This document shows, in pieces, positions 7,224-14,929 of a stretch of 29,337 nt of DNA. Numbering within the stretch: position 1 is the stretch's first letter; the number at the start of each line of letters is the position of its first letter. A program made the translations under genes and the position numbers. The stretch is from Methanoregula sp. UBA247 (GTDB lineage: Archaea > Halobacteriota > Methanomicrobia > Methanomicrobiales > Methanospirillaceae): NCBI GenBank assembly GCA_002495055.1, contig DADR01000071.1, positions 139-29,475 on the forward strand, read 5' to 3'. Under the pieces are notes generated by a model, which did not search any database, was not told the DNA's origin, and saw nothing but the letters and a program-made list of their open reading frames with translations.

Positions 7224-7320
7224 ATGAAAGAACAATTGAGGTTTACGGTTAAAAAACATTAGTATTCTGTCAAATCATAAAAGTGAACGCTACATCCACA
7301 TCAATATCGGAAATAACGAG

Positions 7321-7357
7321 AAAAAAGAAGATAGTCGGATGAATCCGGTTTCTCTTC
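7321..7357 (-). terminator. Hairpin terminator after the lipoprotein gene
   Basis: Directly after the stop codon (7360-7358) the minus strand reads GAAGA ... CGGAT-TC-ATCCG ... TCTTC (7357-7327), followed by six T residues (7326-7321). The two nested stems plus U-tract match an intrinsic terminator layout. Confidence 0.65.
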
Positions 7358-8047
7358 TTATCCCCAGCCAACAAGTTCCTGGGTGATATCCCCATCAGTT
7401 GACTCAACCACCATCTTGATAAAAATTGGTACGCCCGTAGCAGTCCAGTACGTGGAAGTCGTTCCCTGAATGGTCGCAGTATATTTCAATGCGGCAGGAT
7501 ACGTGCCAGCCGGAACGATAACAGGTTCAACGCCAACAAAGGTATACTGGACTGTCTTGTCAGCATTCGGGTTCGTCGGTGTTTGGCTGCTGTCTCCCGC
7601 TGGAATGTCCTGGTCCATGATCGTTTGTCCATTCGAGATCATCTTCATGTGACCTCCCAATGACACCCCGGATGCGTCCACGTACATATCGTATACCGTT
7701 GTCGCGGCCATGGGGGTTGTCATCGTGTTTGTCATCTTTGTATGTGTTGCAGCCTTGCCCTGGTAGGTATCCTGGGAGATTTCCATTTTCATATCCGATG
7801 ACATATCCTTCGACGTCATCTTATATTCAAACCATTTGTAATTGGCGTTCCCGAAGAGATTTGCCCCGCTGACGACAGATCCTGCTGCCGGTGTCGAGGA
7901 GCCTCCTGATGAAGCGACTGTTGCTGTGGTGGTTGCTGAAGATCCTCCGGTTGCGGGGGTGGTCGGACTGGTGCTCGAACATCCTGCAATTGCAACGGCA
8001 ATTACTACAAGCATGATTGCCATTATTCTGATACGTGAAATTTTCAT
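7358..8047 (-). CDS. Secreted lipoprotein, function unknown
   Basis: ATG 8047 (229 aa) is chosen because GGAGGAG lies 6-7 nt upstream; the open frame extends to 8083. The N-terminus MKISRIRIMAIMLVVIAVAIAGC is a lipoprotein signal with lipobox IAGC; the Cys is followed by a low-complexity Ser/Thr/Ala/Gly linker (~23-60) and a beta-rich domain (~62-229) with GNANYKWFEYKMTSKD. The domain pattern (structured strands with TVYDMYVD, TVQYTFVGVEPVIVPAGTYPA) suggests a lipid-anchored ligand-binding or structural fold on the cell surface. The gene is followed by a hairpin terminator, so it is probably monocistronic. Confidence 0.85.
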   Translation of the reverse strand: MKISRIRIMAIMLVVIAVAIAGCSSTSPTTPATGGSSATTTATVASSGGSSTPAAGSVVSGANLFGNANYKWFEYKMTSKDMSSDMKMEISQDTYQGKAATHTKMTNTMTTPMAATTVYDMYVDASGVSLGGHMKMISNGQTIMDQDIPAGDSSQTPTNPNADKTVQYTFVGVEPVIVPAGTYPAALKYTATIQGTTSTYWTATGVPIFIKMVVESTDGDITQELVGWG

Positions 8048-8326
8048 TCTAACTCCTCCATACGCGATGGTCATACCTGACAACGTCCCCAGTGAAACAG
8101 GAATCCGAATGTCGGGATCAGCTGGTAATTTATGTGCAATTTTATTAAAGAATTTCGAAAAATCATTTTCCAGGGAATTTTTTCCATCGAAATAATTTTA
8201 CTGGTTCCAAAGTTAATATTACACTCCCGGAATAATTTGTGATAAAAAAACCAGACCTTCTCCCTCTTCCTGAAATGTGCAACAAACCCTCTTCCTTTAT
8301 CTTCCCCCTTCACCATATCCAATTTA

Positions 8327-9226
8327 ATGATAAGCGATTCACCTGCAGATCTCCTTACCATTATTAAATCCCACACTCCCGATCAAAAAACGCCAATCTT
8401 GCTTGCAAGGAAGGAATATTCAGCATTCTACGAAGATATGCAGAAAGACAGGGGTGAATACATGATCACCGAGCGTGTGGAGCTCTCTAAGGGGGTCTAT
8501 GGTTACTGGGTTACGGTTCCGGAAGCAGAGCCCGGGTGCACGATTCTTTTTTTCCATGGGGGGGATTTTACACTCGGATCAACAAAAGACCACCTGGGAT
8601 TGTGCATACGGATTGCGCGGGCTGCTGGAGCGCAGGTTTTCTCGGTTGATTACCGGTTAGCCCCGGAATATGTTTTCCCGGCACCGATTGAAGATGCGAT
8701 TGCCGCGTACCGCTACCTTGTCCGTCTTGGTTATCTGCCCCACCGGATTATCCCGGTAGGCATATCTTCCGGGGGAACTCTTGTTATCGACCTCCTGTTA
8801 TCAGCACGTGATATGGGATTACCGCTCCCCGGTGCAGGAGTATGCCTGTCACCGTCCGTGGACATGCTTTTTGAAGGGGAGTCGGTGAAAAGAAATCTGG
8901 ATAATGACTGGGTCACTCCGGAAAGACTTACAGCGATCAGAACGGTGTATCTTGCAGGGCAGGACCCGAGAGACCCGCTGGCATCCCCCATTTGTGCACG
9001 CCTCAACAGACTGCCACGCCTCTATATCCAGGCCGGCACCCACGAACTTTTACTATCCGATATTGCATCATTCGTTGATAAGGCGCGATGGGCCGGGGTC
9101 CCTGTTCAGTTTGAACTCTGGGAGGGGATGTTCCACTGCTGGCAGGTGTTCGCCCAGCAGGTGCCGGAAGGTCAGCAGGCAATCAGTCATATCGGGGCGT
9201 ATGCCCGGGATGTGCTGCACCGTTAA
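8327..9226 (+). CDS. Alpha/beta hydrolase, HSL (type IV esterase) family
   Basis: The 299-aa protein carries the hormone-sensitive-lipase signature: oxyanion motif FFHGGDF (~75-81), then DYRLAPEYVFPAPIEDAIAAY (~108-128), nucleophile motif VGISSGG with Ser147, and the C-terminal YIQAGTHELLLSD (Asp) and GMFHCW (His) that complete the triad. It should hydrolyse esters of small acyl substrates in the cytoplasm; the physiological substrate is unknown. There is no ribosome binding site at ATG 8327, but a TTTAT element ~26 bp upstream suggests a leaderless mRNA. It is divergent from the lipoprotein gene and not in an obvious operon. Confidence 0.88.
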   Translation: MISDSPADLLTIIKSHTPDQKTPILLARKEYSAFYEDMQKDRGEYMITERVELSKGVYGYWVTVPEAEPGCTILFFHGGDFTLGSTKDHLGLCIRIARAAGAQVFSVDYRLAPEYVFPAPIEDAIAAYRYLVRLGYLPHRIIPVGISSGGTLVIDLLLSARDMGLPLPGAGVCLSPSVDMLFEGESVKRNLDNDWVTPERLTAIRTVYLAGQDPRDPLASPICARLNRLPRLYIQAGTHELLLSDIASFVDKARWAGVPVQFELWEGMFHCWQVFAQQVPEGQQAISHIGAYARDVLHR

Positions 9227-9551
9227 TCACGTCGCTGCCATATGTTCCTCAAAGAGAGCCTTGTATCAGCGCCATTGTATTTTCCCTCCTTTTTTTGACC
9301 GCACATACACGTTCCCAATCTTTCTTTTCAGGTCTTTTTTTGATTTTATCGTGGTGTATACCGATGACATCTTGCAGGCTGTTGGTGCAAAAGGTGAGAC
9401 TGTCAAAGATTCAATCTCAGATAAAATCATGTGATTGGTGGATGTAATGAGAACCTGGAAAAAATGGCAGGATCAGGATCCATTAAAGGACAGGATCCCT
9501 GAAGGGAGCTCATATCCATACCTTTACACCCCCTGACTTCCTACCGTTTTT
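9227..9551 (+). other. Interval with two possible very small ORFs
   Basis: Two tiny plus-strand ORFs are visible. One begins at GTG 9351 (27 aa, ILQAVGAKGETVKDS, stop 9432-9434). The other starts at ATG 9447 behind GGTGG (29 aa, MRTWKKWQDQDPLKD, stop 9534-9536). Neither has recognisable homology. The T-rich stretches at 9290-9340 could hold terminators of the hydrolase gene and a promoter for the first ORF. Confidence 0.3.
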
Positions 9552-9983
9552 ATGGATACTACGGCAGCATGGGAATCGCTTCCTGGAAAAACACACGAAG
9601 AGAAACTCGGCTCTCTTGGTGTATTGAGGGACGGGACTCTCGACATTCGCATGCTGGACGAGATCAGCCGCACGTATGGTCTGGAAGTCTTCTTATTTTT
9701 CGAAGAAGAACTTGCACGCAGACGGACGCTGGAATCCGTTCTTGAGGAATATGATATCTTTCCGGAGTTCGGCCGTCCCTACATCAGTATGACTAGTTTC
9801 CTCCGGTTCACAAGGGAAAACGATCCCTCGTTTGAGCAGACAATGCGGGAGTTTCCGCTTATGGTTGAGATTGTGACAATTGGTGAAACTCTGGAACCCA
9901 AGTCTGGAAAAAGAATTCGCTATATAACCGGGTTGATGCCGTTTCTGGATGAACTGGATGTCGATAGCGATCCAGTTCTGTGA
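9552..9983 (+). CDS. Conserved-looking hypothetical protein
   Basis: The 143-aa acidic cytoplasmic protein has no signal or membrane segment. It looks like an alpha/beta single-domain protein: N-terminal helices (~12-45), RRTLESVLEEYDIFPEFGRPYISMTSFLRF (~54-84) and a C-terminal KSGKRIRYITGLMPFLDELDVDSDPVL. I do not recognise the family. Its composition, balanced codon use and lack of overlap with other ORFs support a real gene. ATG 9552 has no clear ribosome binding site; transcription may be leaderless. The next gene, an amino-acid permease, starts 79 bp downstream and has its own probable promoter, so no operon is clear. Confidence 0.65.
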   Translation: MDTTAAWESLPGKTHEEKLGSLGVLRDGTLDIRMLDEISRTYGLEVFLFFEEELARRRTLESVLEEYDIFPEFGRPYISMTSFLRFTRENDPSFEQTMREFPLMVEIVTIGETLEPKSGKRIRYITGLMPFLDELDVDSDPVL

Positions 9984-10062
9984 TGAGGGTATCTTATTAA
10001 AACCCTGTTTTACCCATCTTTTTTTAGTATCAGCGAAAAGAATGTAGAGAAGTACAACTTTT

Positions 10063-11361
10063 ATGGACCAACAATCTCCCAAAAATCCTCTCAGGCGGGA
10101 ACTCGGCCTTCTTGAAGTAACACTGTCAGGTGTGGGGATTATCCTCGGGGCCGGCGTTTATGTTCTCATCGGTCAGGCAGCTGGACTAGCCGGGAATGCC
10201 ATCTGGCTGGCGTTCGGTTTTTCAGCGATAATAGCATTGCTTACCGGGCTAAGCTATGCAGAGCTTTCTTCCATGTTCCCCAAAGCCGGGGCAGAGTATG
10301 ATTATATCACGAACGCTTTTAATTCACAGCTTGCATTTGTCATCGGCTGGCTCGTTTTCCTTTCGGGGGTCCTTGCAGCTGCGACGGTTGCACTTGGTTT
10401 TGCAGGATATTTCTCTGCTCTGACCAACTCCCCGATGATCTTATCTGCCATTGTTCTTCTGATTGTGCTTACTTGTCTTCTTGCTTATGGTGTAAAGGAG
10501 ACAGCCCGGGTAGCAGTAATCGCAACACTTATTGAGGTGGCAGGACTGGTAATTATCATTGCAGTTGGTTTACCACATCTTGGTAGTGTGAACTATTGGG
10601 AGATGCCAACGGGTTATTCCGGTCTCTTTGCAGCATCAGGCCTGATTTTTTTTGCCTATCAGGGATTCGAATCCATGGTCAAATTTTCAGAGGAAACAAA
10701 AAAACCTGAAACAACGGTCCCAAAAGCGCTTATTCTCGCTCTTTCCATAAGTGTAATTCTCTATGTTCTGGTTGGACTTTCGGTGGTATCTGTGCTGGGG
10801 TGGCAGCAGCTGGCAGTTTCAAATGCCCCGTTTACTGACATAGTATCCGGCACGCTGGGCACGGATGCGGCGGTCGTAATTGCAATCGTTGCCCTTTTTG
10901 CCACAGCGAATACTGCACTGATGTCCATGTATGCATCGTCAAGGATTCTCTACGGTATGGCAGGAGCGTCTTTTTTAATGGCCGGACTTGCATGGGTTCA
11001 CCCGGTTCAGCGAACCCCGTGGATTGCCATTCTTGTCAGCGGCGTCCTGTCTTGTATGCTCATATTTGCCGGTGACATTACCTTTATTGCAAACGTAACC
11101 AATTTCACGCTTTTTGTAACGTTCATCGTGATCAATGCAGCAGTCATTGTCTTGCGGTACCATTCCCCTGATACCCCCCGGCCTTTTCGTATTCCTTTCT
11201 CCATTGGCAGGTTACCGTTGGTTCCTCTTGCAGGGATTATTTTCTGCCTCTTCCTCCTCGCCCTGCAGGATCTGGCGGTGCTAACACTCGGAATAATACT
11301 CACGGGGCTCGGTGTAGTGCTCATGGTTATTACAGGATACCCCAGATTAAGGAGTGCCTGA
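10063..11361 (+). CDS. APC-family amino acid permease
   Basis: The 432-aa protein has about twelve hydrophobic helices. The TM1 motif VTLSGVGIILGAGVYVLIGQAAG (~18-40), TM2/3 YAELSSMFPKAGAEYDYI (~66-83), and TM6 GLIFFAYQGFESMVKFSEETKKPETTVPKAL (~194-224) are typical of the APC superfamily, close to cationic or general amino-acid transporters. ASSRILYGMAG and VHPVQRTPWIAI around ~290-330 fit the usual 'R-LY-MARDG...P' region, although a few residues of the normal loop are missing after GMAG. It should import amino acids by proton symport or exchange; the substrate cannot be told from sequence alone. Confidence 0.9.
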   Translation: MDQQSPKNPLRRELGLLEVTLSGVGIILGAGVYVLIGQAAGLAGNAIWLAFGFSAIIALLTGLSYAELSSMFPKAGAEYDYITNAFNSQLAFVIGWLVFLSGVLAAATVALGFAGYFSALTNSPMILSAIVLLIVLTCLLAYGVKETARVAVIATLIEVAGLVIIIAVGLPHLGSVNYWEMPTGYSGLFAASGLIFFAYQGFESMVKFSEETKKPETTVPKALILALSISVILYVLVGLSVVSVLGWQQLAVSNAPFTDIVSGTLGTDAAVVIAIVALFATANTALMSMYASSRILYGMAGASFLMAGLAWVHPVQRTPWIAILVSGVLSCMLIFAGDITFIANVTNFTLFVTFIVINAAVIVLRYHSPDTPRPFRIPFSIGRLPLVPLAGIIFCLFLLALQDLAVLTLGIILTGLGVVLMVITGYPRLRSA

Positions 11362-11458
11362 CATCACATTGTGCGGACTGCATAATCGAAAAACGTTCCA
11401 ATAATTACGTCAACAGACGAAAATGCTATCCTGTCTCTGAAATTACCGGACATCTCCC

Positions 11459-11824
11459 ATGACAAAGAAATCGCGAACCTATATCTGGCAATTTGTCATA
11501 GGACTTGGTTTTTTCTCGGGGCTCTGGACCGCTGTCGGCATCGATCCCCAGGTGATAATTTTCAATGCATTGGGGAATGCAGTGTATACTTTTTACGCTG
11601 ATCCAACGGTGCGGTCTATTTTTATTGTCCTGCCAGTGATCCTGCTTACTATCTCCATTCACAGAGCGTATAAAAAGGGAAAATTATCCGGTCTCATTTC
11701 CGTCATCATTGCCTATCTTGCGGGAGTGTTAATTTTTGTCTCGACTGCGCCGGCACTTCTCCTTCTCGGTATCTCTCTTATCATCGGGTATCTGGCTCCA
11801 GGGAGACGAGTGATAAAATTCTGA
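11459..11824 (+). CDS. Small membrane protein with three to four helices
   Basis: The 121-aa product is mostly hydrophobic: YIWQFVIGLGFFSGLWTAVG (~8-27), SIFIVLPVILLTISI (~53-67), and LISVIIAYLAGVLIFVSTAPALLLLGISLIIGYLA (~78-112). A GKLSG loop lies between helices and the C-terminus is basic. It has no recognisable family. It lies about 100 bp downstream of the permease in the same direction but with its own intergenic region, so it is a separate or weakly linked unit. Function unknown. Confidence 0.7.
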   Translation: MTKKSRTYIWQFVIGLGFFSGLWTAVGIDPQVIIFNALGNAVYTFYADPTVRSIFIVLPVILLTISIHRAYKKGKLSGLISVIIAYLAGVLIFVSTAPALLLLGISLIIGYLAPGRRVIKF

Positions 11825-11875
11825 CGGTCATCTGACCTTCACCTTATAAATTCATGAAAAACCCATTAAAAGAGC

Positions 11876-12619
11876 ATGAGTATATTCCCAAAGAAAAATT
11901 TCTTTTTGGTATTTGATTCTCTACTTCCGAGTAAACACCTTATAAAATTCCGGAAATTTGTTTTTTTTGAGCCATTCATGGGAAACGATATCGCAAACCG
12001 GGGCAGGCTTTCCCATTATGGCAGTACAGAGAGAAAAGAATTTGTAAAAGCGTTGAAAAAAATCCGTTCAGAGACAGAACTCCTTTTAGAAGATGTCGAG
12101 GCGTACCATATTTATATGGCAGTGAAACAGACGCAGAAAGTTCCGGGTGATATTGCCGAAGTCGGTGTTTATAAGGGCGGTTCTGCAAAGATTATCTGCG
12201 CGGTAAAAGGGGAAAAATCCCTTCATCTCTTCGATACCTTCGAAGGTCTCCCAAAAGTGGACGATATTGATATGGTCTGGCCATTCTATGAGGGAAAATT
12301 CGCCGCATCATTTGATAGTGTTAAAGAGTACCTGAAAAATGATCATAATGTCTTTTTCTATAAAGGGGTCTTCCCTGACACTTCAGGACCTGTACAGGAA
12401 AAAACATTCTCTATGGTAAATCTTGATGTTGATACCTACGAGAGCACCAAAAAGTGCCTCGAGTTCTTCTACAATCGTATGAGTGCGGGGGGTATCCTCC
12501 TCTCACATGATTATATAACCACACCGGGCGTGAAGAAAGCCTTCGACGACTTTTTTGATGGTAAATCAGAACCAGTACTCGAAACTGCCGGATCGCAGTG
12601 CCTTGTCGTCAAAGTGTGA
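11876..12619 (+). CDS. TylF/MycF-type O-methyltransferase
   Basis: The 247-aa protein has the features of TylF-family SAM methyltransferases (macrocin O-methyltransferase relatives): GDIAEVGVYKGGSAKIIC (SAM-binding, ~86-103), SLHLFDTFEGLPKVDD (~110-126), FYKGVFPDT, then SMVNLDVDTYESTKKCLEFFYNRMSAGGILLSHDY (~180-215), where the D-x-D and HD acidic residues would bind the metal ion. Members usually methylate sugar hydroxyls, here possibly surface or lipid glycans, but no glycosyltransferases flank the gene. The N-terminal ~60 residues are basic and aromatic. ATG 11876 has weak Shine-Dalgarno support (AAAGAG). Confidence 0.85.
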   Translation: MSIFPKKNFFLVFDSLLPSKHLIKFRKFVFFEPFMGNDIANRGRLSHYGSTERKEFVKALKKIRSETELLLEDVEAYHIYMAVKQTQKVPGDIAEVGVYKGGSAKIICAVKGEKSLHLFDTFEGLPKVDDIDMVWPFYEGKFAASFDSVKEYLKNDHNVFFYKGVFPDTSGPVQEKTFSMVNLDVDTYESTKKCLEFFYNRMSAGGILLSHDYITTPGVKKAFDDFFDGKSEPVLETAGSQCLVVKV

Positions 12620-12685
12620 TTTATAAATCTTTGATTACCGTTTCCTCTGGAATTTAAATTTTTTCAAAAATCCCGTTTTTGAGTT

Positions 12686-12820
12686 ATGAGATATAAGGTC
12701 GTCTATGATAAATATCGGGACATGGCCTTTACCTTATACCCCATGAGCTATGGCAAGGGTAACTTATTACCTGTTCCGGGAGAATCGCACTTGAGTGGAG
12801 CTACAAGCGTACTCGGATGA
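12686..12820 (+). CDS. Possible small ORF (44 aa), weak
   Basis: ATG 12686 to TGA 12818-12820 encodes 44 residues starting MRYKVVYDKYRDMAFTLYP. A TATA-like GATTTATAAATC lies at 12619-12630, but no ribosome binding site precedes the start. Composition looks protein-like, but without homology this is speculative; it could be a remnant of a longer gene. Confidence 0.3.
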   Translation: MRYKVVYDKYRDMAFTLYPMSYGKGNLLPVPGESHLSGATSVLG

Positions 12821-12888
12821 TACCTGTTGTGGGTACAGGATTAATGTGGATATTTCTCCAGAGGCGTTATTCCCTTTAATCCATTCGT

Positions 12889-13068
12889 TTAATCATTGAT
12901 AATAAGTATACCAAAAATGGCAATCATAAGGCCGGCAAGTAATACAACAATTCCTATCAGTCCTTTAACAGCTGCGAACACTTCTGGTAAGAAAGCCCAG
13001 ATCGCATAGCCCCCAATGACAACTAAGCCTAATCCAATAATTAACGCAACCAGTCCCATTTTATCCAT
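12889..13068 (-). CDS. 59-aa membrane protein
   Basis: A short minus-strand gene: ATG 13068 to TAA 12889, product MDKMGLVALIIGLGLVVIGG followed by a second hydrophobic segment GLIGIVVLLAGLMIAIFGILIIND. Two helices separated by YAIWAFLPEVFAAVK form a hairpin. GAGGGA lies ~6 nt before the ATG and a TATA element (TTATAAG) sits near 13108-13115. The combination of promoter, ribosome binding site and an uninterrupted two-helix product makes this a real gene, although short. Similar two-helix proteins are common in methanogens; function unknown. Confidence 0.75.
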   Translation of the reverse strand: MDKMGLVALIIGLGLVVIGGYAIWAFLPEVFAAVKGLIGIVVLLAGLMIAIFGILIIND

Positions 13069-13128
13069 AATTATCCCTCAATCTCTCTTGTTTTGTGAAT
13101 TAATCCTTATAAGTGTATTGAATAACCA

Positions 13129-14246
13129 TCATATTATTCTCCCGGCAAAACGCCTTTTTAACGATTTCCACGGGTAAGGAAGAACGGTCATGAGTAGCAG
13201 AGCTGCAATAATCGGGACAGGAATAGTTCCCAGTGCTGCAGCAAGTGAGTATTGATCCGCGATTATCCCATTTACCGCGACACCCAACCCCCCGAATCCT
13301 ATTGCAAGACCGAGCATCATGCCGGACGCGAGCCCAACGTTCTGGGGAAGGAGTTCGTGGGAGATGGCCACCGCAACAGCAAATGTTGACCAGAGAAAGA
13401 ACCCGAAGATAAGAAGTGTGATAATTGCAATGATACCCGAACTCGCAAAAAACAGGTAAAAGAAAGGAACTGCTCCGGCAAGGCCAAAGATCATGAACTC
13501 TTTTCTTCCGATCCTGTCTGAAATTTGGCCTCCAATGATCTGCCCGGCAACTCCAGAAAGGAGCATCAGGGTCATGATTATGCTTGCGGTCATGAGATCA
13601 TACCCCTGGGTAACCAGATACATCGGCAGGAATGTAATAGCAGCAAAGACTGCCCATGCCCGGAGAACGGATGCGGTCATGAGGATTATGAAAGGTTTTT
13701 TGGATTGCCCCACCCCGTTTGGGGATTTAGATCTGGCATGGGACTGACACGCCCCGGCAATCCCCCCCGCAGCAGGTATCTGAGGGCGACGAGCATGAAG
13801 AGTGCCGGGAAAATGAGGAACAGGAGCCCGGGGAGTCCCAGCCAGTAGACAAGGATCCCGGCCAGTACCGGCCCGATCGCATACCCGAAATTTCCCCCCA
13901 CGACGAAATAAGACGTGATCCGTCCCCGGTTCTCTTGTATGCAGAGCCGGTTCACGAGGCTCAATGCCGTCGGGTGGAAGCAGGCATGTCCCAGTGCAGC
14001 AATGATGGCAAAGAGCATTATCAGGTAATAGTTCTGGGCAATGCCCATGAGCGCAACAAATACTGCACTCACGAACAGACTGATACTGATGCTCACGGAG
14101 AAACCTTTTGAGTCCGAGAGCCATCCGACAAGCGGCTGGGTGAATGATGAAGTCACGTTGTAAGCAGTGACAAGCAACCCGGCCGCCAGGTAGGAATAGC
14201 CGTTATTTGCGATAAGAATGGGAAGAATGGCGGGGAGTACCGGCAT
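13129..14246 (-). pseudogene. MFS transporter split by a -1 frameshift
   Basis: Two frames together encode one major facilitator of the fosmidomycin-resistance/sugar-efflux type. Frame one (14246-13686) carries helices 1-6 (TAYNVTSSFTQPLVGWLSD after TM2, LGHACFHPTALSLVNRL) and ends at TAA 13688-13686. Frame two (from ~13698 to 13129) carries helices 7-12 (SGVAGQIIGGQISDRIGRKE). The switch falls on A-AAA-AAC (13701-13695) in the loop between halves; one extra A would restore a single protein. The first ATG (14246) lies inside helix 1: the homologous frame (TGLAAAHLVTDIY) continues upstream without ATG/GTG/TTG, though GTG 14302 would fit if the A5 run at 14297-14293 had one more A. It could be a mutation, an assembly error or programmed frameshifting. 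Confidence 0.75.
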
Positions 14247-14314
14247 ATAAATGTCAGTGACAAGATGTGCTGCCGCAAGTCCCGTAATGGTATTTTTAAC
14301 ACTGCTATTTTGGG

Positions 14315-14929
14315 TTATTGTTTCCGTATCAGGCGTAGAATCTCGACCTCTATTTCCTGTACATCGTGCGTGTGGAAGGAAAATGTGCGTTTTATGGGAA
14401 ATATTCCACCGACTTTTTCGTCGATTTCAGCCCGCTGCGCTGTGTAGGTTTTTATAAATTGGGCAGATCCCGCATTAAAGATACTGTACGTTACTGAAGC
14501 GATGGAGAGGGCGAGATCGATAAACGGACGATCTGCATGTGCTTTCTGCGCTCCGAATGGGGGGTTCATGATCACGGTATCACAGGATTCCAGAAGCCCG
14601 GGAAGTGCATCATCCCGCACATCGGCGACAATGAACTCAACATGAGCATCGAGCTGTGCTGCATTTGCATTCGCACCCTCGACCGCTTTTTGATCACAAT
14701 CGACAGCTCTCACACGATCCGCCCCAAGCAGTGCTGCGCCGATTGCGAGCACACCAGTTCCGCACCCGAGATCGCATACCGTTTTCCCTTCAATATCCCC
14801 TTTCATAAGTGCATGGTACAACAACCGGGCAGCAAGGGGAGCGGGTGTCTGGTATTGTTCGAGTGCTGCCCGCGGGTGGTAATAACCTCTGATCGGCTGG
14901 AGAGTCATCTCCAGGTGTTTGAGTTTCAT
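14315..14929 (-). CDS. METTL5-like RNA/DNA N6-methyltransferase
   Basis: The 204-aa protein has SAM motif I VCDLGCGTGVLAIGA (~51-65), acidic motif AVDCD, and the catalytic NPPFG (122-126) of N6-adenine methyltransferases, in the compact arrangement typical of the METTL5/archaeal YhhF-like group, which methylates an adenine of small-subunit rRNA. The N-terminal LEQYQTPAPLAARLL motif (~23-37) is also typical. Its ATG overlaps the Dph2 stop by 4 nt (ATGA at 14929-14926), so translation is coupled and both products serve the translation machinery. Substrate assignment to rRNA is from family knowledge, not shown here. Confidence 0.88.
   Translation of the reverse strand: MKLKHLEMTLQPIRGYYHPRAALEQYQTPAPLAARLLYHALMKGDIEGKTVCDLGCGTGVLAIGAALLGADRVRAVDCDQKAVEGANANAAQLDAHVEFIVADVRDDALPGLLESCDTVIMNPPFGAQKAHADRPFIDLALSIASVTYSIFNAGSAQFIKTYTAQRAEIDEKVGGIFPIKRTFSFHTHDVQEIEVEILRLIRKQ

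Noticed and set aside
8152..8193. ATTTCGA/TCGAAAT inverted repeat between the lipoprotein and hydrolase genes
   Set aside because: 7-bp arms 28 bp apart in AT-rich DNA are expected by chance; no matching site elsewhere in the window.
8904..9434. 176-codon plus-strand ORF over the end of the hydrolase gene
   Set aside because: It is an out-of-frame shadow of the HSL hydrolase for most of its length; only its last ~28 codons fall outside and are treated as a possible small ORF.
13702..14124. N-terminal extension of the second MFS frame (MALGLKRFLREHQYQ...)
   Set aside because: It overlaps the true first half in another frame and has no MFS character before about position 13700.
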